From contig QANY01002420.1 of the NCBI GenBank assembly GCA_003255025.1, forward strand, positions 434,001-498,000: a DNA stretch of 64,000 bases. The letters run 5' to 3'. The first letter of the stretch is position 1, and each line of letters starts with the position of its first letter. Below, piece by piece: positions 61,567-64,000 of the stretch. The stretch is from Datisca glomerata (taxonomy: Eukaryota > Streptophyta > Magnoliopsida > Cucurbitales > Datiscaceae). Under the pieces are notes generated by a model, which saw nothing but the letters and a program-made list of their open reading frames with translations, searched no databases and was not told the DNA's origin. A program made the translations under genes and the position numbers.

Positions 61567-62103
61567 ATTGATATGAAAATCTATAACCAAATCAAAAAAT
61601 AAAATAAAACTGTCAAATATGAATTAGGCAATTTTTATGAGCATTATGGTTTACCCGCTATTGCTCATTCTCAAAGAAATAAGAAAAACCCCATTTAAAC
61701 CCTAGGAAGACCCATAAGCCTTATAGGAAAATTAACCACAAAGATAAAAGTTTTGATCAATAATTTTCTAAAAATAAAATTTTGATAAACATTTCTCCAA
61801 GAATAAAAATTATTCTAGAAGAAAACTCAATAAAAGATTTGACAAAAGTAAAATTAAGTGTTTGAAATGTGGCTAGAATGGTTATTTTTCTAACACTTGT
61901 CAAGTTAAAAAAAACAGTTAGTTAAAATTTTTTGAAGAAGATAAACAAAAATTGTTTAGAATCTTAGAAACAATAGATTATTATGAGAGTGATAGTGAAG
62001 ATTAAGGAGAATTTGAATCTCATGAATCCTCTGAATCTGAATCATCAAGTTCTGACAGTGATTTTCCTAACATCTCAATATGATGTAGGGATAATTGTTG
62101 TCA
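61562..62103 (+). mobile_element. Endogenous pararetrovirus, segment D (coat end and zinc knuckle)
   Basis: Repeats coat-region sequence equal to 59885-60410 of segment C, joined to the reverse transcriptase of segment C through a shared 'aaaatg'. Its zinc knuckle (61859-61900) has a stop after the second Cys and Tyr in place of His. It ends at 62103, where an inverted segment begins. Confidence 0.8.
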
Positions 62104-63302
62104 ATAGGGTTTGATTGGATCAATAGGATTTGATTCTTTGGACTCCTATTGATGGCTTAAAAAATCATATTAGTCTTAGTAATTTTATAATGAATTCTAA
62201 AGATTAAATCTAGGGGTTGGATGCCTTCTAGGACTTGGTACCACAAGTTTTAATATTTAAAGTTAAAGATTTTAAAATATGGGGGTATGCTAAACTAACA
62301 GACAAATATGAGAAACAATCAAAGTAATTTGGTCTATTACAAAGTGAGGATTCAATTAATCCTAAAATACTAATCTTGTATCTGGCAAGGCTAACAAGAC
62401 AGAGGTATTTAGGTCTCTCCTTGTGAATGGTTTAACTCATATCTGAGCTAAACCAAAGTGGAGAAAATTATAGTCTTCTTCAATATGATGTTTAATTGTA
62501 TTAGGAGAAAGTAATTGACAAGTCTTATGCTCTTTCCCAAGAGCATATATTTTTCAATTATTTTTACAAGATGTTGAGGCTTGAAGGAAGCAACAGACCA
62601 TGTTGATTTGTAAATATTTTTATTAGAGATTTTGGGTATATTCCATACCCTATGATCTTACTTGATCATCCGCTATTTCAAAATTCTCTTCATTTATTAT
62701 GTCAGGTATTGAAGTTATTGTAGACATATTGCTACTAAAAGAATTACTTTTAAATAATCTACTCATGGCTCAAATAACTAAATTATTCTTATGATTGAAA
62801 ATTTCACACTGTATTTTAATTACTAATCTGTTGTGACTTCTACAACCTCCTACCAGGTTCTCTCTTCACCACTTTGCCCCTACAATCACCCTACCTTCAG
62901 GATTTACTTCTCTAAGAGGTCTTATTATGGTGCCTGAAGTTAACCAAATAGAAGTTGATACGTCAACCTCTGATAAAACAGATTTACATATTAGATAAAT
63001 AAATATTACAGAGAAATAATCAATTATAAAATTAATAATCCACTTGGGCGGAGAGTAAGATTAAATATAAACAATTATCCATGTAAGCAATTGATAAACA
63101 ATAATAACAAAAACCAGTCATAACAGTCAATGAATAGATTAATTAAGCAGATATTAAGTAAACAATACTTATCCCCAGCAAGTTTAGCTCTGATACTAAA
63201 TGATGTGGAATCAAGTATAATATAGAGAGTGGTTATTAAAATGCAAGAAGTAAACATAAAAATAGTAAAATTGTATTGAGGTGTAAGATTAAAAACTTAA
63301 GT
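62101..63302 (-). mobile_element. Endogenous pararetrovirus, segment E (inverted leader and movement protein)
   Basis: Reverse complement of about 56620-58015: first the middle and start of the movement-protein frame, then the leader. Its primer-binding site (TAGTATCAGAGC on the minus strand) is at 63187-63198. It ends at about 63302, next to a TA-rich stretch. The movement-protein frame contains stops. Confidence 0.82.
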
Positions 63303-64000
63303 GTATATATATAGTGTATGCATACATAAATATATAATTTTTTACTATATAGTCTACTAGCTATCATTCTTTTATTTCTTTAATCATTGTTACTCATATA
63401 GCAAAGAAAATATACTGACCATAACTAATTAAACTGAGCATCACACAAAGAAATGATAAAATCTCAAAGTAAAAATATTTTTTGGTTACAAATATACGTT
63501 TTAATTTTTGATGACATACCTTACTAGTTACCATTATTTCCTTTTCTTTAATCATTGCTAATCAAGTAGCAAAAGAAGAATATAGATGGTAACTAGTTCA
63601 ATCAAGTGACACAAGAAATGGCAACAAGATCTAAAAAAAGTAACTTGTAAAAACCTTAAAAAAGATTCAAAACTTTAATATTTACATAATCTTTATCCAT
63701 ATAGATGTTTAACTCTCTACATAGTATTTTATGCACTTTTTATATATGAGAAATTATCATAGGGGATTTTTACATAGAATGACCATGTTCAACCCATTAA
63801 AGGGTTGATTCACATTGAGTTAATTTACACCCCTTAAAGGATTTATCATCATTCTTATTGATTGAGTTGATGAAAAAGATATTTCATTATCAAATTAAGA
63901 AAATCATCATTGTATTGAAATAAAACCTAAGATTAAGAGTAAAATAATGAAGATAAATGAACAAACACTTCTATTTTTTTATTTATGGAAAGGGAAACAA
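63303..64000. other. AT-rich DNA with a diverged direct duplication
   Basis: Begins with TA-rich sequence (63303-63350). A segment of about 100 bp starting 'ctactagctatcattc' at 63355 recurs about 168 bp later at 63522 ('ttactagttaccatta'). No gene seen to the window end. Confidence 0.5.

Noticed and set aside
50118..63302. An active or complete virus
   Set aside because: All frames carry stops, frameshifts or deletions, and no single segment holds a full genome; it is an old, inactive integration.

Overview
The window is nuclear DNA of a flowering plant, almost certainly a eudicot. It is AT-rich, its gene fragments are split by introns with plant-type GT..AG junctions, and it is dominated by transposable elements. 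It also carries integrated pararetrovirus DNA of the petuvirus/florendovirus kind, which occurs in plant genomes. I cannot name the species.

Only two genes look intact. Both are intronless BAHD acyltransferases of the vinorine-synthase-like type, at 1425-2738 and 41355-42638. They are on the same strand, about 38.6 kb apart, each with a TATA box about 90-97 bp upstream of the ATG. They are probably an old tandem duplication pushed apart by mobile elements.

Between them is a nested transposon block. The outer sequence (about 3.9-9.9, 12.6-13.5, 26.6-27.65 and 33.86-33.91 kb) is old degenerate repeat DNA, possibly a large LTR element. Into it went a solo LTR (9929-12625) and an LTR element reduced to two truncated LTRs (13499-26631, target duplication ATAGT). 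The second of those LTRs was split by a CACTA-like element (17637-25615) carrying five exons of a dynamin-related (DRP2-type) gene. That element was in turn hit by a 3.46-kb hAT transposon (18510-21965, 8-bp duplication CTCTAGAC). A separate CACTA element (27654-33862, duplication GAT) carries En/Spm-type transposase exons and is itself interrupted by a pararetrovirus fragment ending at a (TA)n run. From 35.2 to 39.5 kb, two LTR-like arms in opposite orientation enclose a degenerate array of about 180 bp period and a 55-bp tandem array.

Downstream of the second BAHD gene, a second member of the same gene-capturing CACTA-like family (about 43.7-46.97 kb) carries a fragment of an Integrator subunit 9 (INTS9) homologue. 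After AT-rich DNA and a decayed CACTA end, the last 13 kb is pararetrovirus. A head-to-tail, longer-than-unit-length array (50.1-61.57 kb) is followed by a rearranged piece (61.56-62.10 kb) and an inverted leader plus movement-protein segment (62.10-63.30 kb). All viral reading frames are broken.

The most notable observation is the pair of related gene-capturing CACTA-like elements, one carrying DRP2 exons and the other INTS9 exons. The concatenated and inverted viral locus is second.
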